This document shows, piece after piece, positions 36,557 through 45,079 of a stretch of DNA of 64,000 bases. How positions within the stretch are numbered: the first letter of the stretch is position 1; each line of letters begins with the position of its first letter. The DNA is from Rhodopseudomonas palustris. GTDB taxonomy: Bacteria > Pseudomonadota > Alphaproteobacteria > Rhizobiales > Xanthobacteraceae. The stretch spans positions 3,038,001-3,102,000 of the forward strand of contig NZ_CP019966.1 of assembly GCF_003031265.1 (NCBI RefSeq), read 5' to 3'. Under the pieces are notes generated by a model. That model worked only from the letters and a program-made list of their open reading frames with translations. It searched no databases and was not told where the DNA came from. A program made the translations under genes and the position numbers.

Positions 36557-36899
36557 CCTTATGCGAATTACGGATTGGGGAATACGACCAGCCGGACGCT
36601 GCAATGTGTTGCTGCTGCCCGATCAAATCGCGCCTTCAAGCTCCACCAGTCTCGACGTCCGAACCTGCGCCATGCGGCGTCGCCGGCTGGATCTGGCTGT
36701 CGCGAACGACCGCCCGGCCAGCGGCGGAAGCCCAGCCATCAGGTCCATGCCGGACTCGAGAGCGACGACGGAAGCTGCTCCTTCGATCGGCGGCCGGTAG
36801 CCCAGACGCGCGGACCGCTTGGAGGCCCCTCGCCGGATTTCCCCGGGCTTGGCTCACGGCAGTGCAACCGCTTTGGGCTGGAAGCCGATCGAGGCTGGC

Positions 36900-37646
36900 T
36901 CACCGAGCCATCAGCGCAAACACGCCCCAGCCGAGGTAGTCGCGGCCGTACCGCGTGTAGCGTTCCGGCGACGTGGTCAGCTCGGCACGGACTTCAGGCG
37001 CGAACTCGTCGTCGGGATTGGCATCGAGCCATCGCCGCATGGTGAGCCACTTGGCGGCCTCGTACCGGTCCCAGCTGTCCTGACTGGCCAGCATCATTTC
37101 GACGACGTCGTAATTCAGCGCGTCGAACGACGCGATCAGATCCGGAAGCAGCAGGAAGTCCGAGCTCGCCTGGGCACGGCAACCCTGGGCGACCTCCTCG
37201 GTCGGCGGCAATCGCAGCCAGTAGGGCTCGCCGATCAGGATGAGGCCGCCGTCCTGTAGGCTCTTCGCGAGCAGCTCGATCGTGCCCCCGACGCCTCCGC
37301 CGACCCAGGTGGCGCCGACACAGGCCGCCACGCCGACTTTCGCATCCGCGACATAGCCGGCGGCATCGCCATGAACGAACGTAACCCGATCGGCGACGCC
37401 GAGTTCGCGGGCGCGGAGCTGCGCTTGCGCGGTGAACAACGGACTCATGTCGATCCCGGTGCCGCTGATCCCGTGATCGCGGGCCCAGGTGCACAACATC
37501 TCGCCCGACCCGCTGCCGAGGTCGAGCACGCGGGTCCCCGGCTCCATCCGCAGCGAAGCGCCGAGCGCCGCGAACTTCTCCGCCGTGAACGGATTGTGGA
37601 TGCGATGCGCGCTTTCGCTGACGGTAAAGATCCGCGGAATGTCCAC
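36900..37646 (-). CDS. SAM-dependent class I methyltransferase
   Basis: The 248-residue protein has SAM-binding motif I VLDLGSGSGEM (about 38-48), GTGIDMSPLF, VTFVHGDAAGY, and a post-motif region GGLILIGEPYW. The small-molecule or lipid acceptor is unknown. GTG at 37646 is preceded by AGGAG at 8 nt and is preferred to the GTG at 37667. It sits alone between the TRAP operon upstream region and the Mrp operon, which is divergent. Confidence 0.85.
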   Translation of the reverse strand: MDIPRIFTVSESAHRIHNPFTAEKFAALGASLRMEPGTRVLDLGSGSGEMLCTWARDHGISGTGIDMSPLFTAQAQLRARELGVADRVTFVHGDAAGYVADAKVGVAACVGATWVGGGVGGTIELLAKSLQDGGLILIGEPYWLRLPPTEEVAQGCRAQASSDFLLLPDLIASFDALNYDVVEMMLASQDSWDRYEAAKWLTMRRWLDANPDDEFAPEVRAELTTSPERYTRYGRDYLGWGVFALMAR

Positions 37647-38091
37647 TCGAGAAGCTCCTTCATTCACTCATTCATCGACTGCGGCGCCCTCGCCGCTGCC
37701 GACAATCCACACCGACTCGCGGTGCGGTCTCACTGTGCAGTGATCGCCTGCGGACGTCTTTGCGCCGACAGCAGCGAGCCTGCCGTCGGACCGGCGAAAC
37801 GTGGGGTAAAACGTCGCACCGACGTCGGACCAACGAATGTCCGCGCAGTCACCAAACTACGAAGCCTCCCGAGCACGGGCCCTGTCAGGACGGGCGCACC
37901 GCGGTATCAGTCCACGCAGGCTTGGTGCGACGTTTCGGACCGCCGGCGGCGGGCCTGAATGGTTATCGCGGCCAGCCAATCTGGCTCATTGGTCTTGCTC
38001 CGGGCGCCTTCGAACCCCATAAAATGAATCGTGACCAAGAACGTTGCCGAAAGGGCTGCGGAGCGACGAACAGGATTGGAAGGACCGAGGA
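37647..38091. other. 445-bp divergent intergenic region (methyltransferase / Mrp operon)
   Basis: No gene is visible. It contains a 12-bp perfect inverted repeat with far-apart arms (AAACGTCGCACC at 37809-37820 and its complement at 37924-37935). A candidate Mrp promoter lies at 37995-38023, with GGACCGAGGA as ribosome-binding site just before the mrpA start. Confidence 0.5.
37995..38023 (+). promoter_or_regulatory. Candidate sigma-70 promoter of the Mrp operon
   Basis: TTGCTC, 17 bp, CATAAA, about 70 bp upstream of the mrpA start. The spacing is ideal and the hexamer matches are moderate. Confidence 0.35.
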
Positions 38092-41019
38092 ATGCCGCAG
38101 AACGTCTTTCTTCTCGCGGTGATCCTTCTCCCGTTCGCCGGCAGCCTGCTTGCGGCGCTGCTGCCTGCCAACGCGCGTAATGCCGAGGCTTGGCTCGCGG
38201 CGGCCGTCGCGCTTGGCTGTCTGTTCCTGCTGGTGCCGCTGTATCCCGGTGCCGATGCTGCGCCGATCCGCTATCAGCTCGACTGGCTGCCGCAGTTCGG
38301 CCTGAACTTCACGCTGCGGCTGGACGGCTTCGCCTGGGCGTTCGCGTGCCTGATCACAGCGATCGGTGCCCTCGTCGTGCTGTACGCGCGCTACTACATG
38401 TCGCCGTCCGACCCGGTGCCGCGGTTCTTCTCGTTCCTGCAGGGCTTCATGGGCGCGATGCTCGGCATCGTGCTGTCCGGCAATCTGATCCAGCTGGTGT
38501 TCTTCTGGGAGCTCACCAGCCTGTTCTCGTTTCTGCTGATCGGCTACTGGCACCACAACGCCGCGGCGCGTGAAGGCGCCCGCGTCGCGCTGACCATCAC
38601 CGGCACCGGCGGGCTGTGCCTGTTCGCCGGCGTCGTGGTGCTCGGCCATATCGTCGGCAGCTACGACCTCGACGCCGTCCTGGCAGCCGGCACCGAGGTC
38701 CGCGCCCACGCGCTGTACGTGCCGACGCTGATCCTGATCCTGCTCGGCGCGCTGACCAAGAGCGCACAGTTTCCGTTCCACTTCTGGCTGCCGCGGGCGA
38801 TGACGGCGCCGACGCCGGTCTCCGCCTATCTACACTCCGCCACCATGGTGAAGGCCGGCGTGTTCCTGCTGGTGCGGCTGTGGCCGGTGCTCGGCGGCAC
38901 CAATGAATGGCTGTGGATCGTCGGCACCACCGGCCTCGCCACCTTCATCGTCGGCGCCTACCTCGCAGTGTTCCAGCGCGACCTGAAGGGCTTGCTCGCC
39001 TACTCGACCATCAGCCATCTCGGCCTGATCACGCTGCTGATCGGCCTCGACCGCCCGCTGGCGCTGGTGGCCGCGATCTTCCACGTGTTCAACCACGCGA
39101 CCTTCAAGGCGTCGCTGTTCATGGCGGCCGGCATCATCGACCACGAGACCGGCACACGCGATCTGCGCCGGCTCAGCGGTCTCTGGAAATTCATGCCGAA
39201 GACCGGCGCACTGGCGATCGTCGCCGCCTCGGCGATGGCCGGCGTGCCACTTTTGAATGGCTTCCTGTCCAAGGAAATGTTCTTCGCCGAGACGATCGAA
39301 ACCCACGACGGCTCGCTGCTCGACGACGCCCTGCCCTATATCGTCACTCTCGCCAGCATGTTCACGGTGGCGTATTCGCTGCGCTTCATCCGCGAAGTGT
39401 TCTTCGGCCCGCCGCCGGTCGACCTGCCCCGCACGCCGCACGAGCCGCCGCGCTGGATGCGGTTTCCGGTCGAACTGCTGGTGCTGACCTGTCTGGTGGT
39501 CGGTATCGTGCCGTCGCTGACGATCGGGCCGTTCCTGCAGCTCGCGGTGCATGCGGTGCTCGGCGCGGCGACGCCGTATTACAGCCTCGCGGTCTGGCAC
39601 GGCTTCAACTGGCCGCTGCTGATGAGCGTGATCGCGCTGATCGGCGGCGTTCTGTTGTACGTGATGCTGCGCGAGCCCTTGCAGCAGGGGCTGACGAGTT
39701 CGCTGTTCGCCGGCCGCTTCAAGACCCAGCGGGTGTTCGACCTGGTGCTTGTGACGGTGTCGTGGCGCTGGGCCCGCGCGATCGAGCGCGTGTTCGGCAC
39801 CCGCCGGCTGCAGCCGCAATTGCTTTTGCTGGTTTGCGTCGCGTTGATTGCAGCCGCAGTTCCAGTGCTGATGCGCGGTCTCAGCCTCGCGCCGGTCGCG
39901 TTCAACGATATCGATCCGGCGCTCGCCGTGGTGTGGGCGGTCGGCATCGCCTGCGCGCTCGGCGGCACCGCCGTGGCCAAATTCCACCGGCTGGCGGCAC
40001 TGATCCTGATCGGAGGATCGGGGCTGACCACCTGCCTCACCTTCGTGTGGTTCTCTGCACCGGACCTGGCGCTGACCCAGATCGGCGTCGAGATCGTCAC
40101 CACAGTGCTGTTGCTGCTCGGGCTACGCTGGCTGCCGAAGCAGCTCGAGACCGGCGAGATCACCGCCAACCGCAGCGTGCTCAAGCGTGTGCAGCGGATC
40201 CGCGACCTCGCGATCGCAGCGGCCGCCGGCATCGGCGTCGCGCTGCTGGCCTATGCGGTGATGACCCGCGCCGCGCCGGATAGCATCGCCCAGTTCTTCA
40301 TGCGCCATGCCTACGCGGACGGCGGCGGCACCAACGTCGTGAACGTCATCCTGGTCGACTTCCGCGGCTTCGATACGCTCGGCGAGATCACCGTGCTGGC
40401 AGTGGTGGCGCTGACGGTGTTCGCCCTGCTCCGCCGCTTCCGCCCCGCCGCCGACAGCATCGACATCCCCGAGCAGCAACGGCTGCAGGACGAACACGAC
40501 GACGCCGATGCCGATCGCCGCAAGGGCGACACCATCGCCGATTATCTCGCAGTGCCGGCGATGATCATGCAGCTGTTGTTTCCGTTCATCTTCATCGCGG
40601 CGATGTATCTGCTGCTGCGCGGTCATGATCAGCCCGGCGGCGGCTTCGTCGCCGGCATCGCGATGGCGGCCGCTCTGATCCTGCAATACATGGCGGGCGG
40701 TGCCCGCTGGATTGAAGCGCGGCTCCGCATCCATCCGCTGCGTTGGATCGCCATCGGGCTATTGCTGGCGCTGTTCACCGGCGCCGCGGCGCTACCGCTG
40801 GCCCGCCCGTTCCTCACCTCGGCCTTCGCCTATGCTGAGATCCCCTTGATCGGCAAGGTGCCGCTCGCCAGCGCGGCACTGTTCGACCTCGGGGTATTCT
40901 CGCTGGTGGTCGGCGCGACCGCGCTGATGCTGCTGGCCTTGGCCCACCAATCGATCCGCGGCCATCGCCGCCCCTCCGGCGGCCGCGCCGCAACGCCCGA
41001 GGCCAGCCGATGGAACTGA
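38092..41019 (+). CDS. mrpA: Mrp-type Na+(K+)/H+ antiporter, fused A and B subunits
   Basis: This 975-residue membrane protein has an N-terminal NuoL-like ion-translocating part, with the conserved Glu/Lys region LVFFWELTSLFSFLLIGYW and FPFHFWLPRAMTAPTPVSAYLHSATMVKAG. A membrane-embedded MrpA C-terminal domain follows. A fused MrpB domain comes at about 825-960 (MIMQLLFPFIFIAAMYLLLRGHDQPGGGFVAGI). No separate mrpB exists; the A-B fusion is the PhaAB layout known from rhizobia. The ATG at 38092 follows GGACCGAGGA. It overlaps mrpC by 10 bp. Confidence 0.95.
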   Translation: MPQNVFLLAVILLPFAGSLLAALLPANARNAEAWLAAAVALGCLFLLVPLYPGADAAPIRYQLDWLPQFGLNFTLRLDGFAWAFACLITAIGALVVLYARYYMSPSDPVPRFFSFLQGFMGAMLGIVLSGNLIQLVFFWELTSLFSFLLIGYWHHNAAAREGARVALTITGTGGLCLFAGVVVLGHIVGSYDLDAVLAAGTEVRAHALYVPTLILILLGALTKSAQFPFHFWLPRAMTAPTPVSAYLHSATMVKAGVFLLVRLWPVLGGTNEWLWIVGTTGLATFIVGAYLAVFQRDLKGLLAYSTISHLGLITLLIGLDRPLALVAAIFHVFNHATFKASLFMAAGIIDHETGTRDLRRLSGLWKFMPKTGALAIVAASAMAGVPLLNGFLSKEMFFAETIETHDGSLLDDALPYIVTLASMFTVAYSLRFIREVFFGPPPVDLPRTPHEPPRWMRFPVELLVLTCLVVGIVPSLTIGPFLQLAVHAVLGAATPYYSLAVWHGFNWPLLMSVIALIGGVLLYVMLREPLQQGLTSSLFAGRFKTQRVFDLVLVTVSWRWARAIERVFGTRRLQPQLLLLVCVALIAAAVPVLMRGLSLAPVAFNDIDPALAVVWAVGIACALGGTAVAKFHRLAALILIGGSGLTTCLTFVWFSAPDLALTQIGVEIVTTVLLLLGLRWLPKQLETGEITANRSVLKRVQRIRDLAIAAAAGIGVALLAYAVMTRAAPDSIAQFFMRHAYADGGGTNVVNVILVDFRGFDTLGEITVLAVVALTVFALLRRFRPAADSIDIPEQQRLQDEHDDADADRRKGDTIADYLAVPAMIMQLLFPFIFIAAMYLLLRGHDQPGGGFVAGIAMAAALILQYMAGGARWIEARLRIHPLRWIAIGLLLALFTGAAALPLARPFLTSAFAYAEIPLIGKVPLASAALFDLGVFSLVVGATALMLLALAHQSIRGHRRPSGGRAATPEASRWN

Positions 41020-41351
41020 TCGTCTCATTGGCCATCGCCGTGCTGACCGGCTGCGGGGTCTGGCTGCTGCTGCGACCGCGCACCTTCCAGGTGATCATCG
41101 GCTTGGCGCTGCTGTCCTACGCGGTGAACCTGTTCATCTTCAGCATGGGACGCCTCAAGGTCGGCGCCGCCGCCGTGCTGGAGAAGGGACAGATCGTCGA
41201 TCCTCAAGCGTTCGCCGATCCGCTGCCGCAGGCGCTGGTGCTCACCGCCATCGTCATCAGCTTCGCCACCACGGCGCTATTCCTGGTGGTGCTGCTGGCG
41301 TCGCGCGGCCTGACCGGAAATGACCACGTCGACGGCCGGGACCACGAATGA
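41010..41351 (+). CDS. mrpC: Mrp antiporter subunit C
   Basis: The 113-residue, three-helix NuoK-like subunit has GVWLLLRPRTFQVIIGLALLSYAVNLFIFSMG and DPLPQALVLTAIVISFATTALFLVVLLA, the conserved MnhC signature. It overlaps mrpA by 10 bp and mrpD by 4 bp (ATGA), so translation is coupled. Confidence 0.95.
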   Translation: MELIVSLAIAVLTGCGVWLLLRPRTFQVIIGLALLSYAVNLFIFSMGRLKVGAAAVLEKGQIVDPQAFADPLPQALVLTAIVISFATTALFLVVLLASRGLTGNDHVDGRDHE

Positions 41352-42982
41352 CAAGCTGGACCGACCATCTGATCATCCTGCCGATCCTGCTGCCGCTGTT
41401 CGTCGGCGCGGCGATGCTGCTGATCGACGAGCGCTATCAGCAGATCAAGGCGTTCGCCAATCTCGCCTCGATCGCGATCATGGGCATCATCGCGCTGCTC
41501 TTGATGCGCGCCGCGGATCTTCCGACCGCGACCGGCGCGGCGCCGATCGCGGTGTACCGGCTCGGAGATTGGCCGGCGCCGTTCGCGATCGTGCTGGTAG
41601 CGGACCGGCTGTCGGCGCTGATGCTGGCGCTCACCAGCCTGCTCGCCTTCGCGTCGACGATCTTCGCGACGGCGCGGTGGCACCGGGTCGGCGCACATTT
41701 CCATTCGCTGATGCAGTTCCTGCTGATGGGGCTGAACGGCGCCTTTCTGACCGGCGATCTGTTCAACCTGTTCGTGTTCTTCGAGCTGCTGCTGGCCGCG
41801 TCCTACGGCCTGGTCCTGCACGGCTCGGGGCAGGCGCGGGTGCGGGCCGGGCTGCAATACATCGCCATCAATCTGACGGCTTCTGTGCTGTTCCTGATCG
41901 GTGTCAGCCTGATCTACGCCGTCACCGGCACGCTCAACATGGCCGATCTGGCGATCCGGATTACCGAGGTGCCGGCGCAGGACCGGGCGCTGCTCGAAGC
42001 CGGCGCTGCCGTGCTCGGCGTCGCCTTCATGGTCAAGGCGGGGATGTGGCCGCTGTGCTTCTGGCTGCCGACCACCTATGCGGCCGCAGCGGCCCCGGTC
42101 GCGGCGATCTTCGCGATCATGAGCAAGGTCGGGATCTACATCCTGCTGCGGCTGTCGCTGCTGTTCTTCGGCGCCGGCAGTGGCGCTTCGGCGCTGTTCG
42201 GCAGCGAGTGGCTGATCGCCGCCGGCATCGCCACCATTCTGTTCGGGTTGATCGGCGCGCTGGCATCGCAGGAAATCTCGCGGCTCGCCGGCTACGCGGT
42301 GCTGGTGTCGTCCGGCACCGTGCTGGCGGTCGCGGCCGCATCCGGCAAGCCTGCGGTCACAGCCTCGGCGCTGTTCTATCTGGTGAGTTCGACACTCGCG
42401 ATCGCCGCGTTCTTCATGCTGATCGAGCTTTTGGAACGCGGCCGCGATCCAGGTGCCGACATGCTGGCGGTGACGCGCGAAGCCTACGGCGAGGACATGC
42501 CTGACGATCCGGACGCCGAGGAAGTCGGGATGGTGATCCCCGCCTCGATGGCGATCCTCGGCTGGTGCTTTGTGGGTTGCGCCGCGGTAATCGCCGGCCT
42601 GCCGCCGGTGTCCGGCTTCATCGCCAAATTCGCGATGCTGACAGCACTGCTCGGCGAAGACACCGGCAGCAGCATCTCGCCGCTGCACTGGACGCTGCTG
42701 GCTCTGCTGATGGCGTCCGGTCTCACCATGCTGATCGCGATGACCCGCGCCGGCATCCGCACGCTGTGGACGCCCAGCGAGCGGGCCGATCCGCGGGTGC
42801 GGCTTGCGGAGATCGTCCCGATCGCACTCCTGCTCCTCGGCTGTGCGGCGATGACCGTGCAGCCGCAGGCGGCGATGACCTACATGCAGGGCGCGGCCAA
42901 TTCGCTCCATGCGCCGGCCGCCTATACCGACAGCGTGCTGGCGCCGGTTGCGACGCGGGTGAAGACCGGAGGCGGCTCATGA
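41348..42982 (+). CDS. mrpD: Mrp antiporter subunit D
   Basis: The 544-residue NuoN/M-like antiporter subunit has the key Glu in LFNLFVFFELLLAASYGL and a Lys in VLGVAFMVKAGMWPLCFWLPTTYAAAAAPVAAIFAIMSKVGIY. With MrpA it forms the proton/cation channels. ATGA overlaps on both sides. Confidence 0.95.
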   Translation: MTSWTDHLIILPILLPLFVGAAMLLIDERYQQIKAFANLASIAIMGIIALLLMRAADLPTATGAAPIAVYRLGDWPAPFAIVLVADRLSALMLALTSLLAFASTIFATARWHRVGAHFHSLMQFLLMGLNGAFLTGDLFNLFVFFELLLAASYGLVLHGSGQARVRAGLQYIAINLTASVLFLIGVSLIYAVTGTLNMADLAIRITEVPAQDRALLEAGAAVLGVAFMVKAGMWPLCFWLPTTYAAAAAPVAAIFAIMSKVGIYILLRLSLLFFGAGSGASALFGSEWLIAAGIATILFGLIGALASQEISRLAGYAVLVSSGTVLAVAAASGKPAVTASALFYLVSSTLAIAAFFMLIELLERGRDPGADMLAVTREAYGEDMPDDPDAEEVGMVIPASMAILGWCFVGCAAVIAGLPPVSGFIAKFAMLTALLGEDTGSSISPLHWTLLALLMASGLTMLIAMTRAGIRTLWTPSERADPRVRLAEIVPIALLLLGCAAMTVQPQAAMTYMQGAANSLHAPAAYTDSVLAPVATRVKTGGGS

Positions 42983-43467
42983 ACAGGGTGCTGCCCTTCC
43001 CGCTGATTTCGCTGTGCATGCTGGCGATGTGGCTGTGGCTGAGCCAGAGCATCGCGCTCGGACCGATCCTGCTCGGCAGCCTGTTCGCGTTGATCGGCGG
43101 CTGGCTACTCAGCCTGCTGCAATCGGACTCCGATCGTGTCCGCAATCCAGGCGCGATCATCCGGCTGACCGGTTTGGTCCTGATCGACGTGGTGCGGTCC
43201 AATATCGCGGTCGCCAGCATCATCCTCGGCGGCCAGCGCGACAACATCACCTCCGGCTTCGTCGATATTCCGCTCGATCTGCGCAGCCGTCAGGGGCTCG
43301 CGGTGCTGGCCTGCATCATCACCTCGACGCCCGGCACGCTGTGGGTGAACTTCACCCGGGAGACCGGCGTGCTGCAGCTTCACGTGCTCGATCTGGTCGA
43401 CGAGAGCGAGTGGGTCGAACGCATCAAGGGACGCTACGAGCGTCTGCTGTTGGAGATCTTCGAATGA
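42979..43467 (+). CDS. mrpE: Mrp antiporter subunit E
   Basis: The 162-residue MnhE protein has two or three N-terminal helices and a cytoplasmic C-terminal domain with LACIITSTPGTLWVNFTRETGVLQLHVLD, the family signature. It starts at ATGA with mrpD and ends at ATGA with mrpF. Confidence 0.95.
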   Translation: MNRVLPFPLISLCMLAMWLWLSQSIALGPILLGSLFALIGGWLLSLLQSDSDRVRNPGAIIRLTGLVLIDVVRSNIAVASIILGGQRDNITSGFVDIPLDLRSRQGLAVLACIITSTPGTLWVNFTRETGVLQLHVLDLVDESEWVERIKGRYERLLLEIFE

Positions 43468-43745
43468 GCAGTCTGGTGCTGACCTGGTCGGTCGTGATTG
43501 CGCAGGTGATGCTCGCCCTCGCCATGGCCTGCGCTGCCTATCGGATGCTGGTTGGACCCCGCGCGCAGGACCGCGTGCTTGGGCTGGACACACTGTACGT
43601 CAACGCCATGCTGCTGATGCTGACCGTCGGCATCCGCACCGGCACCGACGTGTATTTCGAAGCGGCGCTGATCATCGCCCTGCTCGGCTTCGTCGGCACC
43701 GTGGCCCTGTCGAAATTCCTGATGCGCGGCGAGGTGATCGAATGA
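43464..43745 (+). CDS. mrpF: Mrp antiporter subunit F
   Basis: The 93-residue, three-helix protein has the MnhF signature YRMLVGPRAQDRVLGLDTLYVNAM and ALLGFVGTVALSKFLMRGEVIE. ATGA overlaps with mrpE and mrpG. Confidence 0.95.
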   Translation: MSSLVLTWSVVIAQVMLALAMACAAYRMLVGPRAQDRVLGLDTLYVNAMLLMLTVGIRTGTDVYFEAALIIALLGFVGTVALSKFLMRGEVIE

Positions 43746-44119
43746 CCCACGCGGCGGATCTTCCAGCTTGGGCGGCTTGGATCGTAGCGCTGCTGCTGCT
43801 GTTCGGCGCCGGCATCACGCTGATCGGATCGATCGGACTGCTGCGGCTGCGCGGCTTCTACCAGCGCGCCCATGCGCCGACGCTGGGGACCACACTCGGC
43901 ACCGCCTTCATCGTCGCCGCGTCGATGCTCTGCTTTTCGCTGCTGCAGATGCGGCCGCTGCTGCACGAGGTGCTGATCCTGGGCTTCGTCACCATCACCA
44001 CGCCGGTGACGCTGATGCTGCTGGTCCGCGCCGCCCTGTTCCGCGACACCGCCGAAGGACGCATCGACGACGTCCGGCAACGCGCCAAGCGCAAGCCGCG
44101 CAAAGAAGAGCCGCGCTGA
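43742..44119 (+). CDS. mrpG: Mrp antiporter subunit G
   Basis: The 125-residue MnhG protein has three helices with GSIGLLRLRGFYQRAHAPTLGTTLGTAFI. A basic C-terminal tail (RQRAKRKPRKEEPR) is cytoplasmic. It is the last gene of the operon, and the convergent yggS ends 17 bp away with no clear terminator between. Confidence 0.95.
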   Translation: MTHAADLPAWAAWIVALLLLFGAGITLIGSIGLLRLRGFYQRAHAPTLGTTLGTAFIVAASMLCFSLLQMRPLLHEVLILGFVTITTPVTLMLLVRAALFRDTAEGRIDDVRQRAKRKPRKEEPR

Positions 44120-44135
44120 GGTTCGGTCTGCCGAC

Positions 44136-44927
44136 CTACCGATCGAAGCTTGCCTGCGGCCAATACAACCTGTCGGTGGTCGACCGTGCGCCAAAGATCG
44201 CCTGTCCGACCCGCACCACGGTCGCGCCCTCCTCGATCGCAACTTCGAAATCGCCGGACATCCCCATCGACAGTTGCGTCAGGTCGGGATGGATCTTCAC
44301 CATGCGATCCCGCAGATCGCGCAGCAGCCGGAAGCAGCCGCGAACACGTTCGGTGTCGGTGCTGAAGACCGCGAGCGTCATCAGGCCGCGTGGCTTGAGG
44401 CGCGGATAGTCGGACAGACGCTCGACAAACGGGACGAGATCACCGGGTGCAAGGCCGTATTTGCTTGCCTCGCCGGAGGTGTTCACCTGCACGAACACGT
44501 CGAGATCCCGCCCCTCCGCATCCAGGCGACGATTGAGCTCGTCGGCAAGCCGCAGACTGTCGAGCGCGTGGAATTCCGACGCGAACCGGACGAGATACTT
44601 CACCTTGTTAGTCTGGAGGTGGCCAATGATCGACCAGCGGATCGGCAGATCCGCAAGCATAGCGCGCTTGTCACGGGCCTCCTGCAGCTTGTTTTCACCA
44701 AACTCGGAGATGCCTGCCGCATAGGCCAGGCGAAGCACATTCGCCGGCACCGTCTTGGTGACGGGCAAAAGACGAACATCCGCAGGGCTGCGCCCGCAGC
44801 GATCGCAAGCGGCCGCGATACGCTCGCGGACCAGCATCAGATTGGCCGCAAAGACAGCGGCGGGATCCGCGCCGAAGCGTGCGATATCGTCTGGGGAAAT
44901 CTCGAGGTTGGTAGGCATCGTATCCAT
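44136..44927 (-). CDS. yggS: PLP homeostasis protein (YggS/PLPBP family)
   Basis: The 263-residue fold-type III PLP protein has the PLP Lys in LLPVTKTVP (about 57), GENKLQEA, IGHLQTNKVKYL, VQVNTSGEASKYGL and LSMGMSGDFEVAIEEGATVVRVGQAIFG, the phosphate-binding end. It has no known enzymatic activity and buffers PLP and amino-acid homeostasis. It lies downstream of pdxR on the same strand (152 bp gap) and close to benE-like and pdxY genes, which together form a vitamin B6 neighbourhood. Confidence 0.93.
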   Translation of the reverse strand: MDTMPTNLEISPDDIARFGADPAAVFAANLMLVRERIAAACDRCGRSPADVRLLPVTKTVPANVLRLAYAAGISEFGENKLQEARDKRAMLADLPIRWSIIGHLQTNKVKYLVRFASEFHALDSLRLADELNRRLDAEGRDLDVFVQVNTSGEASKYGLAPGDLVPFVERLSDYPRLKPRGLMTLAVFSTDTERVRGCFRLLRDLRDRMVKIHPDLTQLSMGMSGDFEVAIEEGATVVRVGQAIFGARSTTDRLYWPQASFDR

Positions 44928-45079
44928 CCGCCTCCGATCAATGAGGCTGGCCGGCAGTCTTCCAATGTGGGTCCGCGGTTACAACCGGTGATCAGTATTT
45001 AGCACGAGCGCGGTCTGGTTCTCCCGGCCATTTCTGGTTGCGACAGCCGGCCAATTCCGGGCAGAGCAACGCGCCGTGG

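Larger units (their letters stand above)
36051..36899. other. 849-bp non-coding stretch upstream of the TRAP operon
   Basis: I see no convincing gene here. Open frames on both strands have no recognisable protein and look like GC-driven openness. The notable content is two adjacent palindromes at 36506-36525 and 36541-36556 in an AT-rich island (36530-36570), which are the likely promoter/operator area for the TRAP operon about 450 bp downstream. The remainder shows no terminator with a T run. Confidence 0.5.

Noticed and set aside
36051..36626. In-frame 192-codon extension upstream of the dctP gene
   Set aside because: AGGAGGA and a clear Tat-like signal mark the start at 36050. The extension has no recognisable domain and is open only because of high GC.
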